Program-made: the position numbers and the translations under genes | Origin: Limivivens sp934393555 | GTDB taxonomy: Bacteria; Bacillota; Clostridia; Lachnospirales; Lachnospiraceae | Reading direction: 5' to 3' | DNA length: 64,000 nucleotides | NCBI GenBank assembly: GCA_934393555.1 | Contig: CAKRQP010000001.1 | Span: 43,710 to 107,709 of the forward strand | The notes under the pieces: generated by a model | Told to the model about the DNA's origin: nothing | The model's input: only the letters and a program-made list of their open reading frames with translations | Database searches by the model: none | Part shown: piece by piece, positions 1 to 8,279 of the stretch | How the letters are laid out: each line of letters opens with the position of its first letter | Position numbering within the stretch: the stretch's first letter is position 1

Positions 1-1101
1 ATTTCCGATACGCATGCCATACTCTACATCATCTCTGTGGATGAAAAGAGGCAGCGGCAGGTTGTTTTTATCCAGCGCACTTAACGGATAGCAGGTATAC
101 CACCAGCCGGTGTATTCCGCCGGCTCCTGCTCTTCTTCATTCCAGAGCAGATTCTTAAGCTTTCTCATATCCATGTAATGGCGCTGAGCCACGATATTTC
201 CGCGGTTCCAGCGTGCTCCCAGCTCATACTGGACATTCGGTTCGTCGATACGCATGATAGAACCGGCCATGACATAGTCCTTGTACTCTTCTTTGATCAG
301 AGACAGGAAGACATAGTTGACCTCCAGACTGTGCGGCTGGATCACCGCATCATCATCCATCAGAAGCACATGGCTGATATCCTTTGCACTCTGCATCTTC
401 ATCGCTTCGATGATCCCGCGGGTGAAACCGCCTACACCGCCCACATTCCGGTTCGGATTGATCTGGATATAGGGACTCTCGCCGATGATCTTCTCCTGAT
501 CCAGCGTTTTGGCATTATCGGAGATCAGCACATAAAGATGGCGGTACAGAGGAGAATCCGGATTTTCCAGAATGGTCTTTTTCAGCACATTCATATTCCG
601 TTCCACATACTCTTCCCGTTTGAAGGTACAGATATCCACCGCAATGTTTATGTTCATATTCACCGGTACACGGACTTCTTCAAAATATTTTCCCTCCCAG
701 AAGCGGGAACCGTGTGCATTGGATTTCAGACTGAAGGAATAAATGCCTTTGTCCTGTCCGTCACCGAAATCAAACGTAAAGACCTTCGGCTCTGCACTGA
801 GGATCGTCTGCTCTTCCAGGATCTTGGTTTTCACCTGACCTTTGTTTAATACATGATGTTTCAGATAAACCGTAAAGCTTCCCTGAAGCTTCAGGCTTAA
901 TGAAACTGTCTCAAGAACGGTATATTTTCTCCATTTTCCAATGGAAAAACTGTTGAAAAACGTATTAAAATCAGCTGCTCCTCCCTTATGGAAGATCAGG
1001 CTGCCGTCCTTTCCGGTCTCTACCAGCTCTTCATCCTTCCGGTAATACAGAAGTTCATCGGTATCAATCTCCTCCGGTAACAGTACCTGCTTAATATCCA
1101 T
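1..1101 (-). CDS. GlfT2-like glycosyltransferase, C-terminus beyond the left edge
   Basis: The open frame reads leftward from ATG at 1101 to base 1 without a stop, so only about 367 N-terminal residues are present. The first ~150 residues look like a beta-rich domain. They are followed by a GT-A fold with VDICTFKREEYVERN, a nucleotide-binding VLISDNAKTL stretch and the acidic metal-binding motif LLMDDDAVIQP. This arrangement matches the GlfT2-type galactofuranosyltransferase family, which polymerises galactofuranose on a lipid-linked acceptor at the inner face of the membrane. It is the last visible gene of the leftward unit that also encodes a GT2 and the ABC exporter, about 37 bp after the ATPase gene. 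Galactofuranose as the donor is inferred from family only; no UDP-galactopyranose mutase is in view. Confidence 0.85.
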   Translation of the reverse strand, partial: MDIKQVLLPEEIDTDELLYYRKDEELVETGKDGSLIFHKGGAADFNTFFNSFSIGKWRKYTVLETVSLSLKLQGSFTVYLKHHVLNKGQVKTKILEEQTILSAEPKVFTFDFGDGQDKGIYSFSLKSNAHGSRFWEGKYFEEVRVPVNMNINIAVDICTFKREEYVERNMNVLKKTILENPDSPLYRHLYVLISDNAKTLDQEKIIGESPYIQINPNRNVGGVGGFTRGIIEAMKMQSAKDISHVLLMDDDAVIQPHSLEVNYVFLSLIKEEYKDYVMAGSIMRIDEPNVQYELGARWNRGNIVAQRHYMDMRKLKNLLWNEEEQEPAEYTGWWYTCYPLSALDKNNLPLPLFIHRDDVEYGMRIGN

Positions 1102-1138
1102 ACCTTGTTTTTCTCCATTTCTCTTCAATCAATTCTGT

Positions 1139-1912
1139 TTATTTTTTACTCTTTGTTTCCTTCGCGTCTGCCGCGTCCATTGCTTCCATATATTTATTGC
1201 AGACCTCTTCTGCCGGTCCTGCCATCACGGTATCTCCATGATCCAGCCAGAGGGCATGCGTACAGAGGCTCTTTACCTGCTCAATGTTATGTGAAACAAA
1301 AAGCAGCGTAGTACCGCCTCCCAGAAGCTCTTCCATTCGTTTCATACATTTCTTACGGAAACGGACATCTCCTACTGCCAGCACCTCATCCACGATCAGG
1401 ACATCCGGTTTCACTACGGTTGCCACGGCAAAACCGAGGCGCGCTTTCATACCGGAAGAAAAGTTCTTGATGGGGGAATCCAGGAATTTTTCGATTCCTG
1501 CAAACTCCACGATCTCGTCAAAATGTTCTGCCATAAATTTTTTGGAATGGCCAAGCACCGCGCCGTTCAGATAAATATTTTCCCGGGCTGTCATATTCGG
1601 ATCAAAGCCGGCTCCCAGCTCAATGAGAGGAGAAATACTTCCCCTCACGGTTATCGTTCCCTTATACGGCTTCATAATACCACTGATCGCCTTCAAAAGA
1701 GTGGATTTTCCAGAACCGTTGATACCGATGAGCCCCCAGGCTTCTCCCGGACGGATCTTCAGGGAGACGTCCTTTACTGCAAGAAATTCCTGGAACATCA
1801 GCTGGTGCTTTAAAAGACGGATCACATACTCCTTCAGATTGTCCACTTTTTCGCTGGCCAGATTGAAACGGATCGTCACATGATCCACATCTACGATATA
1901 TTCTTCACTCAT
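1139..1912 (-). CDS. ABC transporter ATP-binding protein for polysaccharide export (Wzt/TagH/RgpD type)
   Basis: This 257-residue nucleotide-binding subunit has Walker A GINGSGKST near residue 68, an ABC signature FSSGMKARL and Walker B VLIVDEVLAVGD, followed by an H-loop LLFVSHN. These features, together with an N-terminal sheet MSEEYIVDVDHVTIRFNL, are typical of ATPases that export undecaprenyl-linked glycans or teichoic acid. The protein ends soon after the ATPase core, so it lacks the extra C-terminal carbohydrate-binding domain of the long Wzt proteins. The gene lies 12 bp behind its permease gene, and its start is preceded by a GGAGG site. Together they should form the ABC-2 exporter for the glycan built by the surrounding glycosyltransferases. 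Confidence 0.93.
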   Translation of the reverse strand: MSEEYIVDVDHVTIRFNLASEKVDNLKEYVIRLLKHQLMFQEFLAVKDVSLKIRPGEAWGLIGINGSGKSTLLKAISGIMKPYKGTITVRGSISPLIELGAGFDPNMTARENIYLNGAVLGHSKKFMAEHFDEIVEFAGIEKFLDSPIKNFSSGMKARLGFAVATVVKPDVLIVDEVLAVGDVRFRKKCMKRMEELLGGGTTLLFVSHNIEQVKSLCTHALWLDHGDTVMAGPAEEVCNKYMEAMDAADAKETKSKK

Positions 1913-1924
1913 GCTGTTCCTCCG

Positions 1925-2716
1925 TCAGATATAAAGGATAAACTTATCCTGTACTTTCTTGAAATAGAAAAGACCGATGCCAAGAGCCAGAAACGCAATG
2001 ATCCAGCCTCCCCAGAAAATCCTGGGTCCCGGAAATCTTCCGTAATAAACCAGATCACGGAAGCCTGCCACATAGTAGTACAGCGGATTGAATGCTTTGA
2101 TCGCAAGTACCACCGTTGTATTTTTGATACTGTCAAGATCATAGAACAGCGGAGTCGCATACATCCAGGCCGTGATCACAGCCTGATAGATATGCTGCAT
2201 GTCACGGAAGAAGACATTGATCGCTGACAGGAAAAAGCCTGCTCCCAGACTGAAAATATAGATCTGAACCAGAATGATCGGGGACAGCAGAAGATACCAG
2301 CTGATCTTTGCTTTGGTGCAGACGATAACGATGAGCATGGCTCCCAGAGAAAAGAAACAGTCCACCAGAGAACTGGTTACTTTTGCCAGCGGGAAAATGT
2401 ATTTCGGCACATACGTCTTTTTCAGAAGGGTCCCGTTACCCAGGATCGACCTCATAGCCGCCTTCGTTGAGGTACTGTAAAATTCAAAAAGGGTACGGCC
2501 TGTGATCAGGTACACCGGATAATTCGTGATCTTCCGCTGGAACATCGTGGAAAACACCACGGTCATGACCAGCATGATCAGCAGCGGATTTAACACGCTC
2601 CAGACATAACCGAGAAAACTCCTGCGGTATTTCAGTTTCACATCTCTTTGTACCAGCTGAAACAGAAGGTCTTTATACTGAAAAAAGACCTGCAGCCGTT
2701 CTTTCCAGATACTCAT
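1925..2716 (-). CDS. ABC-2 type permease for polysaccharide export (Wzm/TagG/RgpC type)
   Basis: A 263-residue polytopic membrane protein with about six hydrophobic segments. Its cytoplasmic N-terminus ends in the family-typical stretch RDVKLKYRRSFLGYVWSVLN just before the first membrane helix, and the segment AGFFLSAINVFFRDMQHIYQ is the conserved ABC-2 region. It should form a homodimeric pore through which a lipid-linked polysaccharide is flipped outward, powered by the ATPase encoded 12 bp downstream. The start is only two bases after the stop of the upstream glycosyltransferase gene, suggesting translational coupling. Which polymer is exported (rhamnan-like, teichoic or galactofuranan) cannot be read from the permease. 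Confidence 0.93.
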   Translation of the reverse strand: MSIWKERLQVFFQYKDLLFQLVQRDVKLKYRRSFLGYVWSVLNPLLIMLVMTVVFSTMFQRKITNYPVYLITGRTLFEFYSTSTKAAMRSILGNGTLLKKTYVPKYIFPLAKVTSSLVDCFFSLGAMLIVIVCTKAKISWYLLLSPIILVQIYIFSLGAGFFLSAINVFFRDMQHIYQAVITAWMYATPLFYDLDSIKNTTVVLAIKAFNPLYYYVAGFRDLVYYGRFPGPRIFWGGWIIAFLALGIGLFYFKKVQDKFILYI

Positions 2717-2718
2717 AT

Positions 2719-3723
2719 TTATTTTTTTATCCTTTCTTTCCAGTAAAATGCCAGATGTGCTGCCGGATAGATGAGATAGCCGCTCTTTCTCAAAAGAAGA
2801 ACCGGCTTATTTATCACAGCCGCATAGACTCTGGGATAACATTTCTTTAAGTTTCTATCGAAAGCTTTCATTTTTCCGGGAATCCTCCTGTCATAAGGAA
2901 AGCTTAAAAAGATTTTAAAGCGCGTAGCTGCCATCCGCCCCAGACTGTTTTCCAGATACGTCAGGCAGTAGGCCGGTATTCTTTTTTTCTGCTGCTCTTC
3001 ATAATAAGCCAGCAGACGGTTTAAGACCCTGTTATAATTGACCTCATTTTTCTGCATGCTCTTCATGTCCATGCTCTGTCCGGCAAGACCGATCCGGTAC
3101 TGATAGACGATCTCTTCCAGAAAAGTCACCGTCCGCACATACGGAACCGGAAACAGGACATATTCCATGTCCACATAAAAACAATGCTCATCGATCGGAG
3201 GGATTTTCCGCAGCAATTCTGTTTTTATGGTCAATGCATGCATTTTCAGAAAGGTCTTACCGCTGACCTCCGAAAAAGCATACTCTCTTCCATAACTGAC
3301 ACCCGGAAAAGGTTCTTCAAATTCCAGCTTTTTCTCTCCGGTCTGATTGTGCACCCAATAATAACGGTTGACGACAAAATCCGACTTTGTCGTATGGAGA
3401 AAACGCACCAGCCGGGCAAAGGCTGTGCCATCCACCCAGTCATCTCCGTCTACCACTTTAAAATACGTTCCACGGGCTTCCTGGATCCCACGGTTGATGG
3501 TAGACCCATGTCCGCCGTTTTCTTTACTGATCACCCGGAAGATCTCCGGGTATTTCTTCACATAGCCCTCTGCGATCTCGACGGTCCGGTCAGAAGAACC
3601 GTCGTTAACGACCAGTACTTCGATCTCCGGAAGTGCTTTGGGCTTTACAAAGGAACTTAAGCACTGTTCCTCATATTTTTCAATATTATAAGCAGGAATG
3701 ACCACTGTCAGAAGTTTATCCAT
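2719..3723 (-). CDS. family 2 glycosyltransferase heading the export operon
   Basis: A 334-residue cytoplasmic GT2 enzyme. The N-terminal GT-A fold shows LTVVIPAYNIEKY, VLVVNDGSSDRT and the metal/nucleotide motif FKVVDGDDWVD around residue 95. The C-terminal ~150 residues are basic and lack clear membrane helices. The gene is the first of a leftward unit with the ABC exporter, reading from a strong promoter at 3761-3790. Its ribosome-binding site AAGGGAGTACCA lies directly before the ATG. That site is complementary over nine bases to a conserved segment of the small RNA array at 21395-22085. Donor and acceptor sugars cannot be assigned. Confidence 0.92.
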   Translation of the reverse strand: MDKLLTVVIPAYNIEKYEEQCLSSFVKPKALPEIEVLVVNDGSSDRTVEIAEGYVKKYPEIFRVISKENGGHGSTINRGIQEARGTYFKVVDGDDWVDGTAFARLVRFLHTTKSDFVVNRYYWVHNQTGEKKLEFEEPFPGVSYGREYAFSEVSGKTFLKMHALTIKTELLRKIPPIDEHCFYVDMEYVLFPVPYVRTVTFLEEIVYQYRIGLAGQSMDMKSMQKNEVNYNRVLNRLLAYYEEQQKKRIPAYCLTYLENSLGRMAATRFKIFLSFPYDRRIPGKMKAFDRNLKKCYPRVYAAVINKPVLLLRKSGYLIYPAAHLAFYWKERIKK

Positions 3724-3760
3724 TGGTACTCCCTTTCATTCTCTATATTAGTATCATCAT

Positions 3761-3790
3761 ATTTTAACATATCTGTAAATATACTGTCAA
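3761..3790 (-). promoter_or_regulatory. sigma-A type promoter of the GT2/ABC exporter unit
   Basis: On the minus strand TTGACA (3785-3790) is followed after 18 bases by TAAAAT (3761-3766), about 35 bases upstream of the ATG at 3723. The surrounding DNA is AT-rich. This places an independent start between the two halves of the glycan cluster, right after the terminator of the upstream unit. Confidence 0.7.
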
Positions 3791-3816
3791 GGAAACGCAG
3801 GTTGCGTGTATCTACG

Positions 3817-3860
3817 AACAAAACAGACCGGGCTGTTATCTTCTCCCGGTCTGTTTTGTT
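3817..3860 (-). terminator. rho-independent terminator after the 425-residue glycosyltransferase gene
   Basis: A perfect 16-bp stem (arms 3817-3832 and 3845-3860) with a 12-base loop. Its T-rich arm ends the hairpin on the minus strand. The first bases of the stop codon of the gene ending at 3859 are part of the stem. Confidence 0.8.
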
Positions 3861-5136
3861 ATTTCCGTCTGTTGTGATTCTCTTCTGTATTTACCGCTTT
3901 TCTGGCAGCCCGGGCGCAGACACGAAGAGGCGATGTCACCAGATGGCCTGCCTTATAAGAGAAGGACTCATAAACATTTTGAACCTCATACTGAAGTTCT
4001 GCCTTTTCTGCTCTTAAATCTTCTTTTTCCCGCTCCAGAGCCGCTTTTTCTGCTTCCAGCTGACGGATCCGGTCCTCATCTCTGTGGATAATGCCCATCT
4101 TTTCTATATGGTTCAGATGCAGACAGTTATCCCTCTCATCCTTGAGATCCTGGATACGGAGTCTTAAAAGGCTGTCGTAATCCTGATCCATAATGGTCCG
4201 GTAAAAATGATACATCCGCTGATTATAGTCATAATAATAATCTGCCGGCTGATCGGCAATATCCAGTGCCTTGAAAAGGCCGCCTTTCAGCTGATGATAA
4301 AGTGTCTCCTGCTGCACACTCTTTTCCTGGGAAAGCAGGTTTGCCACGCAGCCGTCAATGGCGTGATTGATAAAACTTCTCTTTACCTCTTCATAACAGC
4401 CTTTTTCCAGAAGATATTCCCGCAGTCTTGAGAACGCCCGATGAAAATCCAGCGGTGTCGCTGTGTTCGTACTCTGGCAGTTCCCCGTGATACCCACACG
4501 GTAATTTACCAGAAATTCTTTCACAGTCGTGATCTTCTCCGCATTTACCAGTGCAGAGCAGGTAAAAAAGAGATCGTTGGTCCGGCGGATCTCCTGGAAG
4601 CAAAGCTTCTTCTCTTCCACAAAGGAACGGCGGAACATTTTATTCCAGGGCCAGTTGTGGAAGGTATTGAAAATATACTCCGGCATATCGTGATAATCAA
4701 ATACCTCTTTCTCCGGAAGATACTCTTCCCGCATGGCTGCATGTTCATCCGTAAAAAACTGAAGGTCCTCATGCCAGCAGCGCACCTTACAGACACTGAT
4801 ATCCGCCTGTGTCTCGTCCAGACGCTCTGCCATCCGTTCCAGCAGACAGGGCTCAAAGAAATCATCGGAATCCAGAAACATCAGATATTCTCCTTGTGCC
4901 TCTTTCATTCCATGGTTTCTGGCAGCACCGCCGCCGGCATTTTTCTGCTCAAGAAGGTGAAAACGACTGTCTTTTTCCACATATTCACGGATGATCTCCA
5001 CAGAACCATCACTGGAACCATCATCCACGCAAAATACTTCCATCTCCTTTAATGTCTGATGCTCAATGCTCTCCAGGCACTGGCGAAGATATTTTTCCGT
5101 ATTATAAACCGGAAGGATCACCGATACCTTTATCAT
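3859..5136 (-). CDS. family 2 glycosyltransferase with C-terminal coiled coil
   Basis: A 425-residue GT2 enzyme. The N-terminal GT-A domain shows VSVILPVYNTEKYLRQCLES, VFCVDDGSSDGS and the motif MFLDSDDFFEP near residue 90. From about residue 355 to 405 there is a charged heptad region (RQLEAEKAALEREKEDLR) that should form a coiled coil. It is followed by a short basic tail with SYKAGHLVTSPLR, a tail seen in many rhamnan/wall-glycan glycosyltransferases. The coiled coil may set chain length or bring partners together; that is inference. It is the last gene of the leftward unit starting at 7278 and is followed immediately by a strong terminator. Confidence 0.92.
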   Translation of the reverse strand: MIKVSVILPVYNTEKYLRQCLESIEHQTLKEMEVFCVDDGSSDGSVEIIREYVEKDSRFHLLEQKNAGGGAARNHGMKEAQGEYLMFLDSDDFFEPCLLERMAERLDETQADISVCKVRCWHEDLQFFTDEHAAMREEYLPEKEVFDYHDMPEYIFNTFHNWPWNKMFRRSFVEEKKLCFQEIRRTNDLFFTCSALVNAEKITTVKEFLVNYRVGITGNCQSTNTATPLDFHRAFSRLREYLLEKGCYEEVKRSFINHAIDGCVANLLSQEKSVQQETLYHQLKGGLFKALDIADQPADYYYDYNQRMYHFYRTIMDQDYDSLLRLRIQDLKDERDNCLHLNHIEKMGIIHRDEDRIRQLEAEKAALEREKEDLRAEKAELQYEVQNVYESFSYKAGHLVTSPLRVCARAARKAVNTEENHNRRK

Positions 5137-5155
5137 AAAGAAGCCTCCTTTTTTC

Positions 5156-5893
5156 TCACCTGTATTTCCAGATACCGTTCAGGGCATAGCTGATAAAACA
5201 ACAGAGGGATCTTCCCATTCCAAAGCCCATATAACGGTAGACCTTAAAGGTCATTCCGGCAGATTTTAGTTTATTTCCCGACTTTCCCTTTGAAGTCAGG
5301 CGATAATTCAAAAGTGGTTCATTAATCCCTGATGCCGTCTTATATTCCTGTAAGATCTTCAGCCAGGTAATATAATCCTCATGGCTGTCCTCATGCTCCA
5401 TGGGATATTTCCGTGCCACATCCCGGCGTAAGAGTACGGAAGAACAGTTGATGCTGTTATGGCGGAGCAGATCCTGATAAGTGATCCTTTTTTTGACGGG
5501 AATGTATTTTCCCAGTTCTTCTCCTTCCGGTGAACAGAGCTGTCTTCCGGTACAGGCCAGAACATCCTTCGTTTCCTCCAGAAGCTTCAGCTGTTTTTCA
5601 AGCTTCTTCGGTTCCCACCAGTCATCTGCATCAAGAAAAGCCACATAATCACCGGACGCCAGCTGGACTCCCCGGTTTCTGGATGCCGCAGCTCCGAGAT
5701 TCTTTTCGTTTTTCAGATAACGGAGCCTTGGTTCCTCTCCATATTCCTTTACGATTCCCTCGATATCTTCCCCGGAACAGTCATCCAGCACCAGGATCTC
5801 CAGCGGTACCTCCTGGATCAGGGCGGAATCAATTGCCTGACGCAGAGTGGCCGAACAGCGGTATGCCGGAATGATCACGGATACTTTTTTCAT
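5156..5893 (-). CDS. family 2 glycosyltransferase
   Basis: A GT2 enzyme of 245 residues with VSVIIPAYRCSATLRQAIDS, LEILVLDDCSGED and the donor-site motif VAFLDADDWWEPKKLEKQ. Related proteins transfer a sugar to a lipid-linked acceptor. I place the start at ATG 5893 and not at the longer open frame beginning at 5944. This ATG overlaps the upstream stop as ATGA, has a GGAAGGAAGAAG site just before it, and gives the usual N-terminus MKKVSVIIPAY. The gene sits between the initiating sugar transferase and the coiled-coil GT2 and so likely adds the second or third sugar of the repeat unit. Confidence 0.9.
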   Translation of the reverse strand: MKKVSVIIPAYRCSATLRQAIDSALIQEVPLEILVLDDCSGEDIEGIVKEYGEEPRLRYLKNEKNLGAAASRNRGVQLASGDYVAFLDADDWWEPKKLEKQLKLLEETKDVLACTGRQLCSPEGEELGKYIPVKKRITYQDLLRHNSINCSSVLLRRDVARKYPMEHEDSHEDYITWLKILQEYKTASGINEPLLNYRLTSKGKSGNKLKSAGMTFKVYRYMGFGMGRSLCCFISYALNGIWKYR

Positions 5894-7278
5894 TTTTCTT
5901 CTTCCTTCCCGGTTTTTTCCTTCGTGGCAGCAGTGACCTGCCACTGTTCCACACCTTCCGTATTCTCCTTCTGGAAAAGGATCTTAAAGGTCAGGAAAAG
6001 AAGTTTGATATCCAGCACAAAGGAATACGTTTCAATATATGTCAGATCCAGCTTCAGCTTGTCGTAGGGTGTGGTGTTATATTTGCCGTAAACCTGGGCA
6101 AAGCCGGTAAGACCTGCTTTTACTTTTAACCGGTAGTCAAATTCCGGGATTTCCCGTTTATACTGTGCTGCGATCTCCGGCCGTTCCGGTCTCGGTCCCA
6201 CCAGAGACATATCCCCTTTCAGGATGTTGAAGATCTGAGGCAATTCATCAAAGTGGATATTCCGGATCACTTTTCCAACCGGAGTGACCCTGTCGTCATT
6301 CTTCATGGCAAGGCGGGCGCCTTTTTTCTCCGAGTCCACCCGCATGCTCCGGAATTTCAGTACATCAAAAACTTTCCCGTCCTTGGTAAGTCTTGGCTGC
6401 CGGTAAAACACGGGACCGCCGTCGTAGGCCTTTACCAGAATGGCGATCACAAGCATAAAGGGGGAAGCCAGCACCAGACCAAGAAGAGAAAACACGATAT
6501 CCATCAAACGCTTCACAAACTGCTGCTCTGCAGTCAGTCCGCGGTTCCTGAATAAAAGCAGACTGGTATCAAACAGATGAATATGGTCTGCATTCATGAT
6601 CATGATATCAGAGATCTTCGGTACACTGTAGCAGCGGATGTTGTTTTCAAAACAGAACTTCAAAAACAGATTTCTCTCATGGGCAGGGATATCACCCAGA
6701 AGCACCGCATGATACTGTAGGATCTTCGCTTTGATAGCCTCTTCTCCTGCACTCAGATGGATCTCTTCGCAGATATTGTACTTGTCTTCCCGTGTACCGA
6801 TCTTCTTTTCCAGATCCCTGGGGCTGTATTTGCCGTAGATCATCAGCATCTGTCTGGGCGGATAAAGTCTTGCATAGACCCAGCGCATGAAAAATACCCA
6901 GACCACCACTACGATAAGATTGATACCTGTCATCTGGAGCAGATAGTTTATATTACGGCCGAACTTCCAGTGGCCGATCAGTGACAGCTGAAGATAGGTG
7001 ATAAAGTTTACGCAGAGCACTGACAGGATCTGGGAATACAGCACTTCAAACACCCGGAGATAACCTACCTTGAAGCCTCCGTAAAGCTTATAGAAAAGAA
7101 ACAAAAGCAGGGCATACTGCGCAATGATCACATAGTTTCCTCTGTGCCAGTAGTGCCTCAGCATATTCTTTTCAAAATGATGATACCACATATATGCAAA
7201 AACGCCGATCTGGATCGCCATGATCAGAGCCGAAGCCAGAAACATGAGCAGATGCTTGTATTTTTCTCTTTTTTCCAA
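5890..7278 (-). CDS. undecaprenyl-phosphate sugar phosphotransferase (WbaP/WcaJ-type polyprenol transferase)
   Basis: A 462-residue membrane enzyme that starts surface-glycan assembly by moving a sugar-1-phosphate from a nucleotide sugar to undecaprenyl phosphate. The N-terminal ~130 residues hold four hydrophobic segments. A soluble CoA-binding-like middle region follows, then a membrane re-entrant segment (MDIVFSLLGLVLASPFMLVI, near residue 255). The catalytic C-terminal domain carries DVLKFRSMRVDSE, the FDELPQIFNILKGDMSLVGP stretch and the PRPERPE motif. The start codon is TTG with a GGGGGG-rich ribosome-binding site. It is the first gene of a leftward unit with two GT2 genes and thus defines the first sugar of the repeat unit. 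Confidence 0.93.
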   Translation of the reverse strand: MEKREKYKHLLMFLASALIMAIQIGVFAYMWYHHFEKNMLRHYWHRGNYVIIAQYALLLFLFYKLYGGFKVGYLRVFEVLYSQILSVLCVNFITYLQLSLIGHWKFGRNINYLLQMTGINLIVVVVWVFFMRWVYARLYPPRQMLMIYGKYSPRDLEKKIGTREDKYNICEEIHLSAGEEAIKAKILQYHAVLLGDIPAHERNLFLKFCFENNIRCYSVPKISDIMIMNADHIHLFDTSLLLFRNRGLTAEQQFVKRLMDIVFSLLGLVLASPFMLVIAILVKAYDGGPVFYRQPRLTKDGKVFDVLKFRSMRVDSEKKGARLAMKNDDRVTPVGKVIRNIHFDELPQIFNILKGDMSLVGPRPERPEIAAQYKREIPEFDYRLKVKAGLTGFAQVYGKYNTTPYDKLKLDLTYIETYSFVLDIKLLFLTFKILFQKENTEGVEQWQVTAATKEKTGKEEEK

Positions 7279-7361
7279 GGTCTTCCCCCCTAAAGTGATT
7301 TGCTATGAAAGTCCCGGGCGACACGTCCGTTAAGATGAAATGCTCTGAACTTGCTTCGTAT

Positions 7362-7390
7362 ATCTTACACTAGAATGACTGAAAAAACAA
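7362..7390 (-). promoter_or_regulatory. probable promoter of the sugar-transferase unit
   Basis: TTGTTT (7385-7390) and TAAGAT (7362-7367) on the minus strand are separated by 17 bases and lie about 85 bases upstream of the TTG start at 7278. The -35 box is two bases off consensus. Confidence 0.45.
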
Positions 7391-7409
7391 CCTTTCCGCC
7401 ATTGGAAGT

Positions 7410-8261
7410 TTATTCTTTCTGCTTCTTTCCATATGAGGTAAGATATACCACTGCTTCCGGAGTCTCCCCTACTGCCTGGCAGCCGGCCTCACGGATCGTC
7501 TCATGGACATCATTCTTTTTATAAGCCACAAGGTAATCCGTCCTGGTTTTCGCAAGCGCTTTTTTCAGAACAGAAGGCTCGGTATTCCGCCCTCCGTAGA
7601 TCACATCCATGATATCCGACTGGTAACGATAGCTTTGATTCTCATCGGTATAAGATCCTGCCGTATCGATTCCAAGCCAGAACATCATTTTGTTTCTTTC
7701 AATGGTCAGACGAAGAGACGGATCATACTGTCTCGCCTGAAGATTGTATTCCAGCGGCAGTGCCACCTTCGGCTCTTCTTTCGTACTGTCCCGATGGATC
7801 AGTTCTGCCACGCTCAGAAGATCATCTTCCACTTTATAGACATTTTTCGGAATACAGATCGTGGCGATCTGTTTGAGGGAAGACTGATTACAGAAAAGCA
7901 CCAGCCCTCCGACAGCTGCGATCAGAACCACCCGTTTCCAGCCTTTCTTCAGCCGGCTGCCTGCTTCTACCAGGGCGTACGCCAGCAAAAACGGCAGAGG
8001 TATCAGCCAGAAAAAGCGGTAAAACTCCGATTCAAAGTCCAGCTTTACGATCACTTTGTTCATCAAAAGCGGATTAAAAATGGTCAGAAGCAGAACCAGC
8101 GGATACCAGAGAAAGAGAAATTCCGCTTCTTTCTTCCTATATAATAGGGTCAGCAGGATGGCAGCAATTCCCAGGATTAGATAGGTCCAGGTTCCCTGAT
8201 ATTTCACAAAGCAGTCAAAGATGAAGCAAAGTCCCTGTTCTGCCACAGATAAACCTCTCAT
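7410..8261 (-). CDS. C-terminal part of a DUF6077-like membrane protein
   Basis: A 283-residue hydrophobic protein with about four membrane segments (for example the TYLILGIAAILLTLLYRKK and VVLIAAVGGLVLFC regions), followed by a soluble C-terminal tail of about 110 residues. It lies in exactly the same reading frame as the 362-residue protein encoded just upstream. Only one TAG at 8280-8282 separates them, and the combined length fits a single DUF6077-type protein of about 650 residues. There is a usable GGAAAGGAG site ten bases before its ATG, so it could be translated on its own. The function is unknown; genes of this type occur near surface-glycan glycosyltransferases. Confidence 0.7.
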   Translation of the reverse strand: MRGLSVAEQGLCFIFDCFVKYQGTWTYLILGIAAILLTLLYRKKEAEFLFLWYPLVLLLTIFNPLLMNKVIVKLDFESEFYRFFWLIPLPFLLAYALVEAGSRLKKGWKRVVLIAAVGGLVLFCNQSSLKQIATICIPKNVYKVEDDLLSVAELIHRDSTKEEPKVALPLEYNLQARQYDPSLRLTIERNKMMFWLGIDTAGSYTDENQSYRYQSDIMDVIYGGRNTEPSVLKKALAKTRTDYLVAYKKNDVHETIREAGCQAVGETPEAVVYLTSYGKKQKE

Positions 8262-8279
8262 AACGGTCTGTCTCCTTTC

